Positions 7,221 through 17,318 are shown, numbered from the stretch's first letter. The stretch: 33,919 nucleotides of DNA from Flexistipes sp. (GCF_036172515.1 NZ_JAXKVW010000019.1:1-33919), one strand, 5' to 3'. The notes: generated by a model from the sequence alone, not told the origin. A program made the numbers and translations.

Positions 7221-7661
7221 TTATCTGCCTCTTGTTACCAGTATTATGCCGAGAATAATGAAAAGTACGCCGAGAACATTGTACCAGTGAACATTCAGCT
7301 TTATGACATTCATCGGATTATATTTGTCAATAAGAAGCCCGACCAAAAGCTGAACACCTATAGCCGTGGCAAGTGCCGAAGCTACACCTGTAACATGAAC
7401 TGAATAGGTAATAATAAAAACAAAACAGGCCCCAAGCATACCGCCGGTTAAAAATACGGGGGGTACTTCAAAAATGTGCTTTAAGCCGTTTCCGTTTTTA
7501 AGCAGTACTGCAGCTGCAAGAACCATTGTGCCAACGGTGAATGAGATAAAAGCACTCTCCACAAAACCCACATATTTGGCCAGTCTGGCATTAATGGAAG
7601 CCTGAAGGGATACAAATGTCCCTCCTACGACAAGAAGCACATAAACGAGATATTTAGACAT
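7221..7661 (-). CDS. DMT-superfamily (YdcZ/DUF606) membrane transporter
   Basis: A 146-residue inner-membrane protein with five hydrophobic segments and the single-domain layout of the YdcZ (DUF606) branch of the drug/metabolite transporters. Family marks are VGGTFVSLQASINARLAKYVG near the N-terminus and the closing segment WYNVLGVLFIILGIILV. Such half-size proteins work as dimers. The substrate is unknown. The gene begins one base after glycerate kinase ends, so it is part of that operon. A link to glycerate or a related sugar acid is possible but rests on position only. Confidence 0.75.
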   Translation of the reverse strand: MSKYLVYVLLVVGGTFVSLQASINARLAKYVGFVESAFISFTVGTMVLAAAVLLKNGNGLKHIFEVPPVFLTGGMLGACFVFIITYSVHVTGVASALATAIGVQLLVGLLIDKYNPMNVIKLNVHWYNVLGVLFIILGIILVTRGR

Positions 7662-7662
7662 A

Positions 7663-8931
7663 TCAGCCCACCAGTCCTATATAAACGTCACATACATTGG
7701 TTCCGGTATTCCCCGTTTTTATAAGAGCATCTAATTTTGCCAAAATAGTGTTGGAATCATTCTCTCTAAGATAACTTTTTAACTCGTCAACACTAACATC
7801 ATCAAGCAGGTTCGGCGTTACGACAGCTCCCGCAGCATCGGAATTGCCGTCAATTCCGTCTGTTCCGATACAACCAAGGGAAATATTCCCCAAATCGCTC
7901 ATTTCTAACAAACCAGCCAGTGCCAGCTCCTGATTTCTGCCGCCTTTACCATCACCTTTAACCGTCACCGTCGTTTCACCGCCTGCAATAAAACAAAGGG
8001 GCTTAGATAAAAATTCATGAGTACTGTGATACTTGAGAAGAGAAACAATAAAACCTGCCGCTGCAGAGGCCTCCCCCTGCAACAGAGAAGTAAGAATTAC
8101 AGGTTTATATCCCAAATCTTCGGCTTTTTGCGCAGCCTTCAAAAGAGCCCTGTTATTATTGCCCAGAATATAATGTTTTAATGATCTTCTGCTTTCTGTA
8201 TCTTTTTCAGATTTCAACCTTTCAATCACATTTTTTGGCAATTTATCATAAAGAGTGTATTTATCAAAAATTATATCAGAGGAAATTTCAGATGATGAAT
8301 CGTAATACAAGGGAGCGGAACCGATATAATTCAGATCATCACCCACCACATCAGATAAAACAAGAACAACACCTTCACATTTCAAATGAGCGGCAAGCCT
8401 GCCCCCTTTGATTTTTGACAGTTTTTTTCTTATCGTATTAAGTTCGGTAATATCAGCACCTGCTTTCATTAAAATATCAGTGGCAGTATTTATATCTGAA
8501 ATACTAATACCTTCCGCCGGATATTCCAAAAGAGAGGATGTTCCGCCGCTGAGAAGATAAATAATAAAATCATCTTCTTTGCATGATTTGGCAAACTCTA
8601 ACATCTTATTTCCGGCCTCCAGACTGCTCTCATCGGGGAGCGGGTGGGATGACTCTGCCACTTCAATGCCTTCAATGCTTTCATGGTAATGGGACACAAT
8701 AAGCCCGCCGGAAATTTTCGTTCCCAGAATCTCTTTCACCTTTTCAGCCATCTTAACGGAAGCTTTGCCGCTGCCAAGGATATAAACATTTGACTTATCG
8801 TTTAAATCATAAGAATCACCGCAAATATTCAGATTTCCGCCGTTAAAATTTATATCTTCAAAAATATTATCCGGTTTTACGGAATTCACGGCTTCATATA
8901 AAATATTTAAAGTATCCTGTTTCAGGCTCAT
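7663..8931 (-). CDS. Glycerate 2-kinase (MOFRL family)
   Basis: A 422-residue cytosolic kinase that phosphorylates D-glycerate to 2-phosphoglycerate, feeding lower glycolysis. The N-terminal DUF4147 domain shows GSGKASVKMA, SHPLPDESS and YLLSGGTSSLLE. The C-terminal MOFRL domain shows GGETTVTVKGDGKGGRNQE and GTDGIDGNSDAAGAVV. Its length is normal for the family. The start overlaps the stop of the RsmI-like gene by four bases (ATGA), and the YdcZ-type transporter follows one base later. Glycerate kinases of this family replace the GarK type in many anaerobes and in serine or glyoxylate routes; which route is used here is not visible. Confidence 0.88.
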   Translation of the reverse strand: MSLKQDTLNILYEAVNSVKPDNIFEDINFNGGNLNICGDSYDLNDKSNVYILGSGKASVKMAEKVKEILGTKISGGLIVSHYHESIEGIEVAESSHPLPDESSLEAGNKMLEFAKSCKEDDFIIYLLSGGTSSLLEYPAEGISISDINTATDILMKAGADITELNTIRKKLSKIKGGRLAAHLKCEGVVLVLSDVVGDDLNYIGSAPLYYDSSSEISSDIIFDKYTLYDKLPKNVIERLKSEKDTESRRSLKHYILGNNNRALLKAAQKAEDLGYKPVILTSLLQGEASAAAGFIVSLLKYHSTHEFLSKPLCFIAGGETTVTVKGDGKGGRNQELALAGLLEMSDLGNISLGCIGTDGIDGNSDAAGAVVTPNLLDDVSVDELKSYLRENDSNTILAKLDALIKTGNTGTNVCDVYIGLVG

Positions 8932-9599
8932 TTTACCCCTTCCAGAATGACTACAAAAGGAGCCTTGGGCATATTCTTCAACTCATTTGCAATCTCTTTT
9001 GGCCGGCCTCTTATAACTTTCTCATCTTTCATCCCAAGATTATAAATTACGGCAATTCTTTTTTTGGACACAACAAGCTCATCAACCAGCTTTTTCATAA
9101 CATAAGGGCGCTCAAAAAGAACAATTGTATCTTCAGCAGAAAACAGTTTGTCAAAAAATTTTTTCCTTGATGATTTTTCCCTTGGGGGAAAACCTGCAAA
9201 GTAAAACTTTTCCGCATAAAAACCGCTGAGTGAAAGTGCTGTTGTAATACTCGAAGGCCCGGGAAATGAAAAAACATCTACACCGCGGTCATAACACATA
9301 TCAACAAAATCATATCCCGGATCAGCAACACAAGGCGTACCCTGATCGGAAAAAAAGCAGGATAATCCTGCGCTGCTTACTTTATCAACAATAGAAAGCT
9401 TTGATTTCAAATCGCTGTGTTCGTTCAGAAGGAAAAAATCTCTCCCGCGGCATCCGCTTCTTGCAAGCACTCTGTGTGCAGTTTTCTTCTCTTCGGCGAT
9501 AATGATTTCTGAATTTTGAATTATACTTTGAAGTTCCTTATCGATTCTGTCAAAACCGACTGAAAGAGGCATCCCTGCAACACACAGTCTGGGACTCAT
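8928..9599 (-). CDS. RsmI-like (YraL) tetrapyrrole-methylase-family methyltransferase
   Basis: A 223-residue SAM-dependent methyltransferase of the tetrapyrrole-methylase fold, nearest to RsmI, which 2'-O-methylates C1402 of 16S rRNA. Supporting motifs are AEEKKTAHRVL, the SAM-binding SDQGTPCVADPG, FPGPSSITTALSLSGF and FAGFPPREKSSRKKFF. It is unusual in two ways. The N-terminus reads LCVAGMPLSVGFDRI in place of the common LYLVATPIGNLxD, and it is about 60 residues shorter than E. coli RsmI, lacking the C-terminal extension. FLLNEHSD suggests a divergent paralogous branch. The target nucleotide is therefore uncertain. It lies between serS and glycerate kinase in a tight operon. Confidence 0.7.
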   Translation of the reverse strand: MSPRLCVAGMPLSVGFDRIDKELQSIIQNSEIIIAEEKKTAHRVLARSGCRGRDFFLLNEHSDLKSKLSIVDKVSSAGLSCFFSDQGTPCVADPGYDFVDMCYDRGVDVFSFPGPSSITTALSLSGFYAEKFYFAGFPPREKSSRKKFFDKLFSAEDTIVLFERPYVMKKLVDELVVSKKRIAVIYNLGMKDEKVIRGRPKEIANELKNMPKAPFVVILEGVK

Positions 9600-9602
9600 A
9601 AA

Positions 9603-10871
<1,269 letters not shown>

Positions 10872-11579
10872 CTATTTAACCTCCCTAGCTCCTTTAAGTA
10901 AATACAAAAATGTCGACAGGATTTTGTTCTTACTGTCAATTTCGTAACCTTTTTTCCATGATTCCAGAGCAAACCCTATAAAGCCCAGTTTATAAAATGC
11001 TATCCCCTGGTGAATATAAGCTTCGGCATAGTCGCTCTTTCTGACAATTACCTGGTCAAACTCGTAAACCGCTTTTTCCATATCCCCGTAATCTCTCAGG
11101 GCAATGGCATATTCAAGCCTGATATCAGGGAAATCAGGGCATAACTGCAAAGCTTTTTGATATTGCTCTATGGCCTCTTCATACCAGAAAAGGCTTTTAT
11201 AGGCTCTGGCTGTTTCTGCATGCATATTGGCAAGCTTGCCAAGACAGTATCTGTCAGCAACCCCTTCATAATATTGGACACTTTTCAGCTGATTCATATA
11301 TTTCAAAGCCTCATCAGATCTGCCGCAGTCGTTCAGCACCACTGCAAAATTCATGATGGCTTCAGTGTAGGAAGGGTTCAAATCCACAGCTTTTTGATAA
11401 GCTTTGATTGCGGATTCTCTGTCATCACTAATGTAATAAATATAACCCAGATAGTTATACACATCAGCAAAATCGTTTCTGTGCTTTATAAACTCTTCGA
11501 AAATCTCCCTCGCCTCGTCATATTTCCCGGAATCAAAACAAGCTTTGCCCTCTTCATATTGTGTGTAAAAATTATTCAT
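10872..11579 (-). CDS. TPR-repeat protein
   Basis: A 235-residue soluble protein made almost wholly of tetratricopeptide repeats. They begin around YEEGKACFDSGKYDEAREIF, then DVYNYLGYIYYISDDRESAI and AYKSLFWYEEAIEQYQKALQ. There is no signal peptide or lipobox, so it is probably cytoplasmic and acts as a protein-protein scaffold. Its partners are unknown. It is the first gene of the unit leading into serS with no gap between them. AAGGGAAGAAT precedes the ATG. Confidence 0.75.
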   Translation of the reverse strand: MNNFYTQYEEGKACFDSGKYDEAREIFEEFIKHRNDFADVYNYLGYIYYISDDRESAIKAYQKAVDLNPSYTEAIMNFAVVLNDCGRSDEALKYMNQLKSVQYYEGVADRYCLGKLANMHAETARAYKSLFWYEEAIEQYQKALQLCPDFPDIRLEYAIALRDYGDMEKAVYEFDQVIVRKSDYAEAYIHQGIAFYKLGFIGFALESWKKGYEIDSKNKILSTFLYLLKGAREVK

Positions 11580-11699
11580 ATTCTTCCCTTGTGTTTTTTT
11601 ACCCGTCCGTTGACAGGTGAGATATGAATTAAATTTTATTTCCTTTAAAAATTTTTTTAATTAATTCCAACATCCAAACTTTGCTTCAAACTAAGTGCT

Positions 11700-11775
11700 C
11701 TTGCGTATTTTTTTGCTATACCGTTTCCTATAGCAGAGATTTCTCCACTTTGCTCGCAACAAAGACTTGTAAAAA
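11700..11775. repeat. Degenerate relative of the 28850 repeat left end
   Basis: GCTATA (11715-11720) and TATAGC (11729-11734) form a hairpin, followed by AGAGATTTCTCCACTTTGCTCG. The same order, with a different but still pairable stem, opens the mosaic repeat at 28850 (CTATAT...ATATGATAG, then AGAGATTTCTC). Only this part of the mosaic is present here, so it looks like a relic or a minimal unit. The remainder of the 11580-11828 gap shows no gene. Confidence 0.45.
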
Positions 11776-11828
11776 GTGTAAGTTCGAAACTTTAATAATT
11801 AACACCAACATTCCAAAGTTACCTTAAA

Positions 11829-12584
11829 CTATTCACTGCCCATATCCTTTTGCAGCTTATCAAGCATTTCACTGACTTCTGACAAATATTGTTTACCATT
11901 TTCCTGTCTTAATACACTGTTCAGATAAGTTACTGCCTGAGTTTCATGTTTTCCCTTTTCAATAAAATATTCGCTAAGTCGCAAAGCTGCCCGCGGAAAC
12001 ACTTTTGTATTTTTATAATTTTCCACAATATTTTTTAGTCTGGCAGCTGCCGCTTCTTCCTCACCAATGCGAAAATAAAAATCAGCAATATACATCTCTT
12101 TCCTTGCTAACTTGTTGCGCAGTTTATTTATCAGCTTATCTGTGTTTTTTTCTTTAGCAAATTCAGGATATTTTTTTTCCAAAATCTCAAACTGTTTCAA
12201 AGCCTTCCTGGTGTTCGTCTGGTCTCTGTCTATACTGGGAATTAATCTGTAATAAGAGGTGGCCAGACGATAAATCACCCTCGGCTCCTCCTTGCTTCCT
12301 CCATAAATGTTAAGATACTGCTCGTAAGACGGAATCGCCTGAGCGTAATCTTCCATCATAAAATAAGAATCAGCAAGAAACAGCTGGGCACTTGCCGCCA
12401 GTTCCGGTGTGTTCGCCTTCATTATGGTACGCTCAAACAATTTAGCCGCATCATTATAATCTTCTTCAGAAAACTGATTCAGTCCCTGCTGAAACAGTTC
12501 ATTGGCAGTAATTTCTCCTGCATTTTTACCTGCACAGCTGAAAACCATCAGGCTCGCAATGAGTAACAATACAATTCTTTTCAT
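11829..12584 (-). CDS. bamD: Outer-membrane assembly lipoprotein BamD
   Basis: A 251-residue TPR lipoprotein of the BAM complex, which inserts beta-barrel proteins into the outer membrane. The signal sequence ends in a lipobox with C17 (LMVFSC), so the mature protein should be lipid-anchored and sent to the outer membrane. TPR-like helices follow. The BamD-typical stretch YYRLIPSIDRDQTNTRKALKQF sits at about 110-132, then FRIGEEEAAAARLKNIVENY. It is the last gene of a run behind rimO, 12 bases apart. BamD rather than a general TPR lipoprotein is favoured by the RDQT motif and by length. Confidence 0.82.
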   Translation of the reverse strand: MKRIVLLLIASLMVFSCAGKNAGEITANELFQQGLNQFSEEDYNDAAKLFERTIMKANTPELAASAQLFLADSYFMMEDYAQAIPSYEQYLNIYGGSKEEPRVIYRLATSYYRLIPSIDRDQTNTRKALKQFEILEKKYPEFAKEKNTDKLINKLRNKLARKEMYIADFYFRIGEEEAAAARLKNIVENYKNTKVFPRAALRLSEYFIEKGKHETQAVTYLNSVLRQENGKQYLSEVSEMLDKLQKDMGSE

Positions 12585-12596
12585 AAATTTTCTCCG

Positions 12597-13901
12597 TCAT
12601 GAAACTATTTTACAGTATATATCCGGATATACAATTTTTTCAATACTACATTTATATGGACCATACCCTCTGTCGGCTCTTCCGTCAATAAAGAACGTTT
12701 TACCGTCTATATCAGGAGTCTGAAATATTGCTCTGCCTTCAGGGATAAACTCTATATCCTCACTGAAACCTTCTGCAAATGCCAGAATTTCTTTGTTCTG
12801 CATTTTCTTCAGTCTCTCAACGGTATTTTGCTCCTGTATACTCTCCAGCTCCAAAATTCGGCTTTCAATTTTTTCATTATCTACATAATCAGACATATCG
12901 AAGGCTTTCGTACCCTCTTCCGGTTGAAACCTGAAAAAACCTGCATATTCCGGTGCAAAATCCCGAAGAAAACCTTTCAGCTCTTCAAAATCATTTTCAT
13001 CCTCACCAGGAAAACCAACAATAAACGTTGTACGGATAAAAGCTTCGGGCATTACCTTCCTTATGTTACTGAAAACATTTTTTATCTTTCTGCTGTCTGA
13101 TTTTCTATGCATTTTCGATAAAATTTTATCACTGATATGCTGAACAGGTATTTCAAAATATTTAACCAGCTTCTCTATTTCAGAAAAACGCCTGATATCA
13201 TCTTCATTAATACCATCCGGATTGAGGTATAGCAGTCTGATAAAAAAATCACCGGCTAAATCGTTTATCTTTTCAACCAACTGTACGAGCCTGCCCTCTC
13301 CATACAGATCAATACCGTATTTTGTGGAATCCTGGGAGATAAGAATGATTTCTTTGACACCACTTCTGATTAGTTCTTCCGCTTCCCTTATGATACTTTC
13401 CTCAGGTCTGCTTTTTAACTCCCCTCTGATAGAAGGGATAATACAGTAACTGCACCTGTTGTTACAACCGTCGGCAATTTTAATGTAAGCATAATAGGGG
13501 TGATTGGCGATTAATCTGGCAGAACCGTATACACGGCTTTCGTCTATAGTTAAACCTGAATCTTTAAGGATAAAATCTCCGGCCTCTTTTAATGTGTGAA
13601 CGCCCGTATAAAAATCCACTTCGGGAAACTCTTCTTCAAACTCGTCTTTAAATCTCTCCACCATACAGCCTGCAGCAATTATTTTTGCCCCTTCGGGTTT
13701 TTTTTCGCCGGTTTGAACAATATTTTCAATAGCTTCCATTACAGCAGGTTCAATAAAACCGCAGGTGTTAATTACTATGTAGTCACTTGATGTAATATCG
13801 TTCACAATATCCAAACCGCTGTCTCTAAGATAACCCATTAAATATTCCAGGTCGGTGGTATTTTTTGAACAACCCAAACCTATAAAGGCAACTCTGCTCA
13901 T
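12597..13901 (-). CDS. rimO: Ribosomal protein S12 methylthiotransferase RimO
   Basis: A radical-SAM enzyme of 434 residues that adds a methylthio group to the conserved aspartate of ribosomal protein S12. The N-terminal UPF0004 domain has C11, C47 and C79 to hold one 4Fe-4S cluster. C146, C150 and C153 (CNNRCSYC) hold the radical-SAM cluster. A C-terminal TRAM-like domain ends the protein. RimO rather than MiaB is indicated by IADGCNNRCSYCIIPSIRGELKSRP and by the LGCSKNTTDLEYLMG opening. The start overlaps the stop of ribF by four bases. Confidence 0.92.
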   Translation of the reverse strand: MSRVAFIGLGCSKNTTDLEYLMGYLRDSGLDIVNDITSSDYIVINTCGFIEPAVMEAIENIVQTGEKKPEGAKIIAAGCMVERFKDEFEEEFPEVDFYTGVHTLKEAGDFILKDSGLTIDESRVYGSARLIANHPYYAYIKIADGCNNRCSYCIIPSIRGELKSRPEESIIREAEELIRSGVKEIILISQDSTKYGIDLYGEGRLVQLVEKINDLAGDFFIRLLYLNPDGINEDDIRRFSEIEKLVKYFEIPVQHISDKILSKMHRKSDSRKIKNVFSNIRKVMPEAFIRTTFIVGFPGEDENDFEELKGFLRDFAPEYAGFFRFQPEEGTKAFDMSDYVDNEKIESRILELESIQEQNTVERLKKMQNKEILAFAEGFSEDIEFIPEGRAIFQTPDIDGKTFFIDGRADRGYGPYKCSIEKIVYPDIYCKIVS

Positions 13902-14824
13902 TTCATCTCCGCATGAATCTTTTTGGCAGCCCGGCAGTCAGCTTCGATAACATTTTTAAGCTCTTCAAAACTGTCAAGCTTGGCTTCAGGCCTAAGATAC
14001 TCCAGCAGCTCTAATTCCACTTGTTTGCCGTATAAATCTTCATTAAAATCAAATACAAATGCTTCCACTTTAACGTCCTGACCTTCATCATTAAGTGTGG
14101 GTCTTATACCGATATTGGTTACAGAGTTATATTTCACTCCATTCAGCACCAAACGTGAAACATATACTCCTAATTTAGGAAGTATTTCATTATTAACAAG
14201 TATATTAGCCGTGGGATATCCAAGCAGTCTTCCTATTTTACTGCCCTCAACCACTGTGCCTTCCAGACTGAAGTTATGTCCCAGCATTTCATTTGCCTTC
14301 TTTATTTTCCCTTCCTGAAGTAATTTTCTTATATTTGTACTTGATACCACTTCCCCGTGGATCTCAACCCTGTCAACTTTAAAAGGTGTATATCCGTAAT
14401 GCTGGGATAAAAACTGTAAAAGTTTAAAGTCACCCTTCCGCCTTCTGCCGAATTTATAATCATAGCCGACAATAATAAATCTGGCATTCAGTTTTTTTAC
14501 CAGAATCTCTCTGACAAAAACTTCCGGAGTCATCTTGGCAAACTGCTCTGAAAATTCGATTTGAAAAAGAAAGTCCACCCCCGTTTCATCAAGCAGTTTC
14601 TGTTTCTGTAAAGGTGTTAAAATCATCGGTACATCAGCACCAAAATATTTCAACGGGTGTGGTTCGAAAGTAAATACCACAGACTTAAAATTATATTGAC
14701 GGGCAATTGAATTGACTTTTTCCAGAATCTTTCTATGCCCCAGGTGAACACCGTCAAAATTACCCACAGTCACAACGGTGGAAAACTCTTCGTTATATTC
14801 GGACAGATTATTATAAACTTTCAT
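13898..14824 (-). CDS. ribF: Bifunctional riboflavin kinase / FAD synthetase
   Basis: A 308-residue enzyme that makes FMN from riboflavin and ATP, then FAD from FMN and ATP. The N-terminal nucleotidyltransferase domain shows GNFDGVHLGHRKIL (about 21-34) and, later, STNIRKLLQEG. The C-terminal flavokinase domain shows GRLLGYPTANI with the family's PTAN motif and ends in LEYLRPEAKLDSFEELK. Length is normal. It lies 39 bases downstream of the pyrophosphatase gene and overlaps rimO, so the four genes are probably co-transcribed. No FMN riboswitch was seen. Confidence 0.93.
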   Translation of the reverse strand: MKVYNNLSEYNEEFSTVVTVGNFDGVHLGHRKILEKVNSIARQYNFKSVVFTFEPHPLKYFGADVPMILTPLQKQKLLDETGVDFLFQIEFSEQFAKMTPEVFVREILVKKLNARFIIVGYDYKFGRRRKGDFKLLQFLSQHYGYTPFKVDRVEIHGEVVSSTNIRKLLQEGKIKKANEMLGHNFSLEGTVVEGSKIGRLLGYPTANILVNNEILPKLGVYVSRLVLNGVKYNSVTNIGIRPTLNDEGQDVKVEAFVFDFNEDLYGKQVELELLEYLRPEAKLDSFEELKNVIEADCRAAKKIHAEMK

Positions 14825-14863
14825 CTTCAGAAAAAATATACGAACTCAGTATTTATATCAACA

Positions 14864-16507
14864 TCATTTTTTAGCGGTCTCTTCAAGGACTCTCAAAACC
14901 TCAGGCAGCAACTGTTTTTTCCTGGAAAGCACACCGGGAAGATCATAAGAATAGTCGTCCAGTTTCCTGTATACCAGTCTTTTGGCCGCATAAAACTCAG
15001 TGGAAAGAAGCACACTGTCCGTATTTACAATATCCGTAACAAGTAACATGGCAAAATCAAGCTTTTTCCTGTCTCTGACATTTTTAAGGGCATCAAAAAA
15101 ATCATCTTTCAACTCATCTATTTCATTAAGGTTAACAACTTCCACCTGGCCTATGCCGAATTCAAAACCGTATTCACTGTATTTTTTAAAATCTGCATTG
15201 ATAACCTCTTCAGGCTCTCTGGATTTCAAACTGTCAGTGGCATAAAACATCTTCTTACCATATTCTGAATAATCAACATTTAGCAAATTTGCGAGCTCTT
15301 CCACAATCTCCTTGTCAAAAAGTGTGGTTGTTGGTGATTTTAGCATTACTGTATCGGAGAGAACGCCTGACAAAAGAAGCAAACCGATATTTTTGGGAAT
15401 CTCTACATTATAATTTCTGAACTGCTCGTAAATAATGGAACAGGTGCTGCCCACTGGTTTAGCAAGAAACTGAATGGGCTTTGTGGTTTTTACCGTCCCC
15501 AACCTGTGGTGATCAACGACTTCAAGAATTTCTGCTGTTTCCGCCCCATCCACCGCCTGATTCATCTCATTGTGATCCACCATAATAATTTTCTGTTTAT
15601 GACCTTTCAAAACATCCGAACGGGTTACAATCCCCGCAAGCTGTTCATTCTCATCCACCACTATAAGTCCTCTTCTGTTGTGCCTTAACATAAGATCTTT
15701 TGCATCATCCAAATCATCATTGGGTGTGATAACTGGGATATCCGGACTCATGAGGTATTTTGCCGGCACCGTAAGGGTCAGCCTCCTCAGAGTCTCTGCA
15801 GTATCCAGATTAGAAATGTAAACCCAGCCTTTATAGCCGCTGAAATCAAAATCAAGATCCTCTGATGATTTTATCCCTGTAAGAATAACAGCAGGCACTT
15901 CATTCGAGAGGGCAAATTCCACTATATCCCTTCTTTTCCCCACAACCAGAACCGTCTGGCTTAAATCAAATTTTTCCATATGCTCCACGTAGCGCTCATA
16001 AGGCATGGCACCCACCATAATCGAGGCGGAAAATTCATCATATTCACCTTTTGCGTGGAAATAACCGTCTATCACATTTTCAAAATTTTCAGGTCTGAAT
16101 GTATAAACGGGCTTTTTTAAGATGTCGCTGGTCATAAAATAGTCGTTTATTTCCAGTATACTAACAATACCACTGACTTTGTTGCTGGCATCAACAACAG
16201 GTGTCATTCTGATTTTTAAATTTTCAATATTTTTCATTACGTTGAATACCGGTGAGTCCGCACGGGATGACACCACATCTTTTGACATCACATCTTTAAC
16301 TTTGGGATATATATCACTGATGAAAGCCGGAGCTGTTATATTGGCATTTTCAAGGATAAATTTAGTCTGACTGTTGATATTACCGCACCTGAATGCACAA
16401 TATTCGTGTTCTTTATCAATTTTATTTTTCAGATACGCATATGCAATTGCCGAGCATATGGAATCACTGTCCGGGTTTTTATGCCCTACAACGGAAATCT
16501 TCGACAT
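14864..16507 (-). CDS. Mn-dependent (family II) inorganic pyrophosphatase with CBS and DRTGG domains
   Basis: A DHH-family pyrophosphatase that hydrolyses PPi and so pulls biosynthetic reactions forward. Catalytic metal ligands are visible in GHKNPDSDS (H9, D13, D15), VDHNEM and VVDHHRLG; the C-terminal substrate-binding domain has SRKKQ. Between the first motif and the rest of the DHH domain is a regulatory insert of two CBS repeats flanking a DRTGG domain. In this enzyme class, AMP/ADP inhibit and some adenine nucleotides activate through that insert. At 547 residues the size fits the CBS-DRTGG subtype. The start is set at 16507: AGGGGG precedes this ATG at proper spacing, whereas an upstream in-frame ATG at 16528 lacks one. 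Confidence 0.9.
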   Translation of the reverse strand: MSKISVVGHKNPDSDSICSAIAYAYLKNKIDKEHEYCAFRCGNINSQTKFILENANITAPAFISDIYPKVKDVMSKDVVSSRADSPVFNVMKNIENLKIRMTPVVDASNKVSGIVSILEINDYFMTSDILKKPVYTFRPENFENVIDGYFHAKGEYDEFSASIMVGAMPYERYVEHMEKFDLSQTVLVVGKRRDIVEFALSNEVPAVILTGIKSSEDLDFDFSGYKGWVYISNLDTAETLRRLTLTVPAKYLMSPDIPVITPNDDLDDAKDLMLRHNRRGLIVVDENEQLAGIVTRSDVLKGHKQKIIMVDHNEMNQAVDGAETAEILEVVDHHRLGTVKTTKPIQFLAKPVGSTCSIIYEQFRNYNVEIPKNIGLLLLSGVLSDTVMLKSPTTTLFDKEIVEELANLLNVDYSEYGKKMFYATDSLKSREPEEVINADFKKYSEYGFEFGIGQVEVVNLNEIDELKDDFFDALKNVRDRKKLDFAMLLVTDIVNTDSVLLSTEFYAAKRLVYRKLDDYSYDLPGVLSRKKQLLPEVLRVLEETAKK

Positions 16508-16532
16508 TTTGCCCCCTTTTAAACACAAATAA

Positions 16533-16742
16533 TTAATTCAAGTTTTGCACTTGCGCCTATTGTAAGTCTTTGTTCGCCCTGTTAAATATCAGCTTCGCTG
16601 ATTGCCTGTGGCATTTAACAGGGCAGGGAGTGCTAACGACGAAGCAATCTCTCTTTTTTCTTTTTTTGAGATTGCCACCCGCCTACTTAAGGCGTTAAGT
16701 GGGCGGCCGCAATGACCGACCTAAGTGCAAAACTTGAATTAA
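16533..16742. mobile_element. 210-bp element with perfect 20-bp terminal inverted repeats (MITE-like), containing the three-way-junction repeat
   Basis: The left end TTAATTCAAGTTTTGCACTT (16533-16552) is the exact reverse complement of 16723-16742. Both ends carry TTAA, which could be either part of the arms or a 4-bp target duplication around 16-bp arms. Inside lies the second copy of the 6050-type repeat. Its 16577-16623 module folds with an 11-bp stem, the same hairpins and nearly the same bases as 6065-6111. A T-rich loop then separates AATCTC from GAGATT. It encodes no transposase. Confidence 0.7.
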
Positions 16743-16943
16743 GTTTACACCACTTTTCTTTGCCGGTGATATAGATAACTAAACCGCCGGCTAAAAGAAC
16801 CCTGAAAAAATTCTCAGACAAACCTTCCAATATATTATCTTTTGTAACAAAAAATATCAACATTTGCCGCTGAAATATGACGGAAACCCCCTGATCTGTT
16901 TAACAAACTTTAAAGAATTATAGCAAAATCAAGCCTTTTGGTG

Positions 16944-16949
16944 TATAAT
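16944..16949 (+). promoter_or_regulatory. Candidate -10 box for the STAS/anti-sigma pair
   Basis: A perfect TATAAT lies 39 bp before the ATG at 16989. No good -35 box stands 16-18 bp upstream, so this is a weak or activator-dependent promoter if it is one. AGAAGGA precedes the start codon. Confidence 0.4.
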
Positions 16950-16988
16950 ATTAAATAGCAAACGAATTTTGAAAGAAGGATAAGCAAA

Positions 16989-17318
16989 ATGAAACTTAAC
17001 AATTATATGGAAGGAAAAACAAAAGTAATAGAGGTGGACACAGTAAGAATCGATGCAAGCAACTCTGGAGAATTTAAGGAAAAAATGTCTGAACTGACAA
17101 AATCCCAGGATGCGATTGTTGATTTTAAGCATCTGGAATTTATAGACAGTTCAGGCCTTAGTGCCCTTGTTTATCTTCACAAGCAGTCTATCAACGACAA
17201 AACGGAACTTCGTCTGGTCAATTTAAGCCCTAAGATACTTGACATAATAAAAACCACAGGACTTACACAGATTCTCCAGATATATCCGGATTTAGAGTCT
17301 GCAAAAAAGGACATGTAA
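16989..17318 (+). CDS. STAS-domain anti-sigma factor antagonist (SpoIIAA/RsbV type)
   Basis: A 109-residue single-domain STAS protein. In partner-switching systems the unphosphorylated form binds the anti-sigma kinase and frees the sigma factor or another target. The phosphorylation loop is FIDSSGLSAL at about 51-60, with the DSSG serines as the switch site. The start of the domain (IEVDTVRIDASNSGEFKEKM) and its length are typical. Its stop codon overlaps the start of the next gene (TAATG), a strong sign of a matched pair. The phosphatase and the final target are not in the window. Confidence 0.85.
   Translation: MKLNNYMEGKTKVIEVDTVRIDASNSGEFKEKMSELTKSQDAIVDFKHLEFIDSSGLSALVYLHKQSINDKTELRLVNLSPKILDIIKTTGLTQILQIYPDLESAKKDM

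Larger units (their letters stand above)
16508..16988. other. Gene-free interval holding an inverted-repeat element and the STAS promoter
   Basis: Most of the left part is the 16533-16742 element. To its right, GCCGG and CCGGC around 16761-16795 can pair. No gene is supported. A minus-strand frame of 58 codons (16687-16863) runs into the repeat and has no ribosome-binding site. Confidence 0.5.

Noticed and set aside
16687-16863. 58-codon minus-strand frame with a hydrophobic segment
   Set aside because: It has no ribosome-binding site, and its second half is the inverted-repeat element. It may be a decayed gene tail but cannot be supported.
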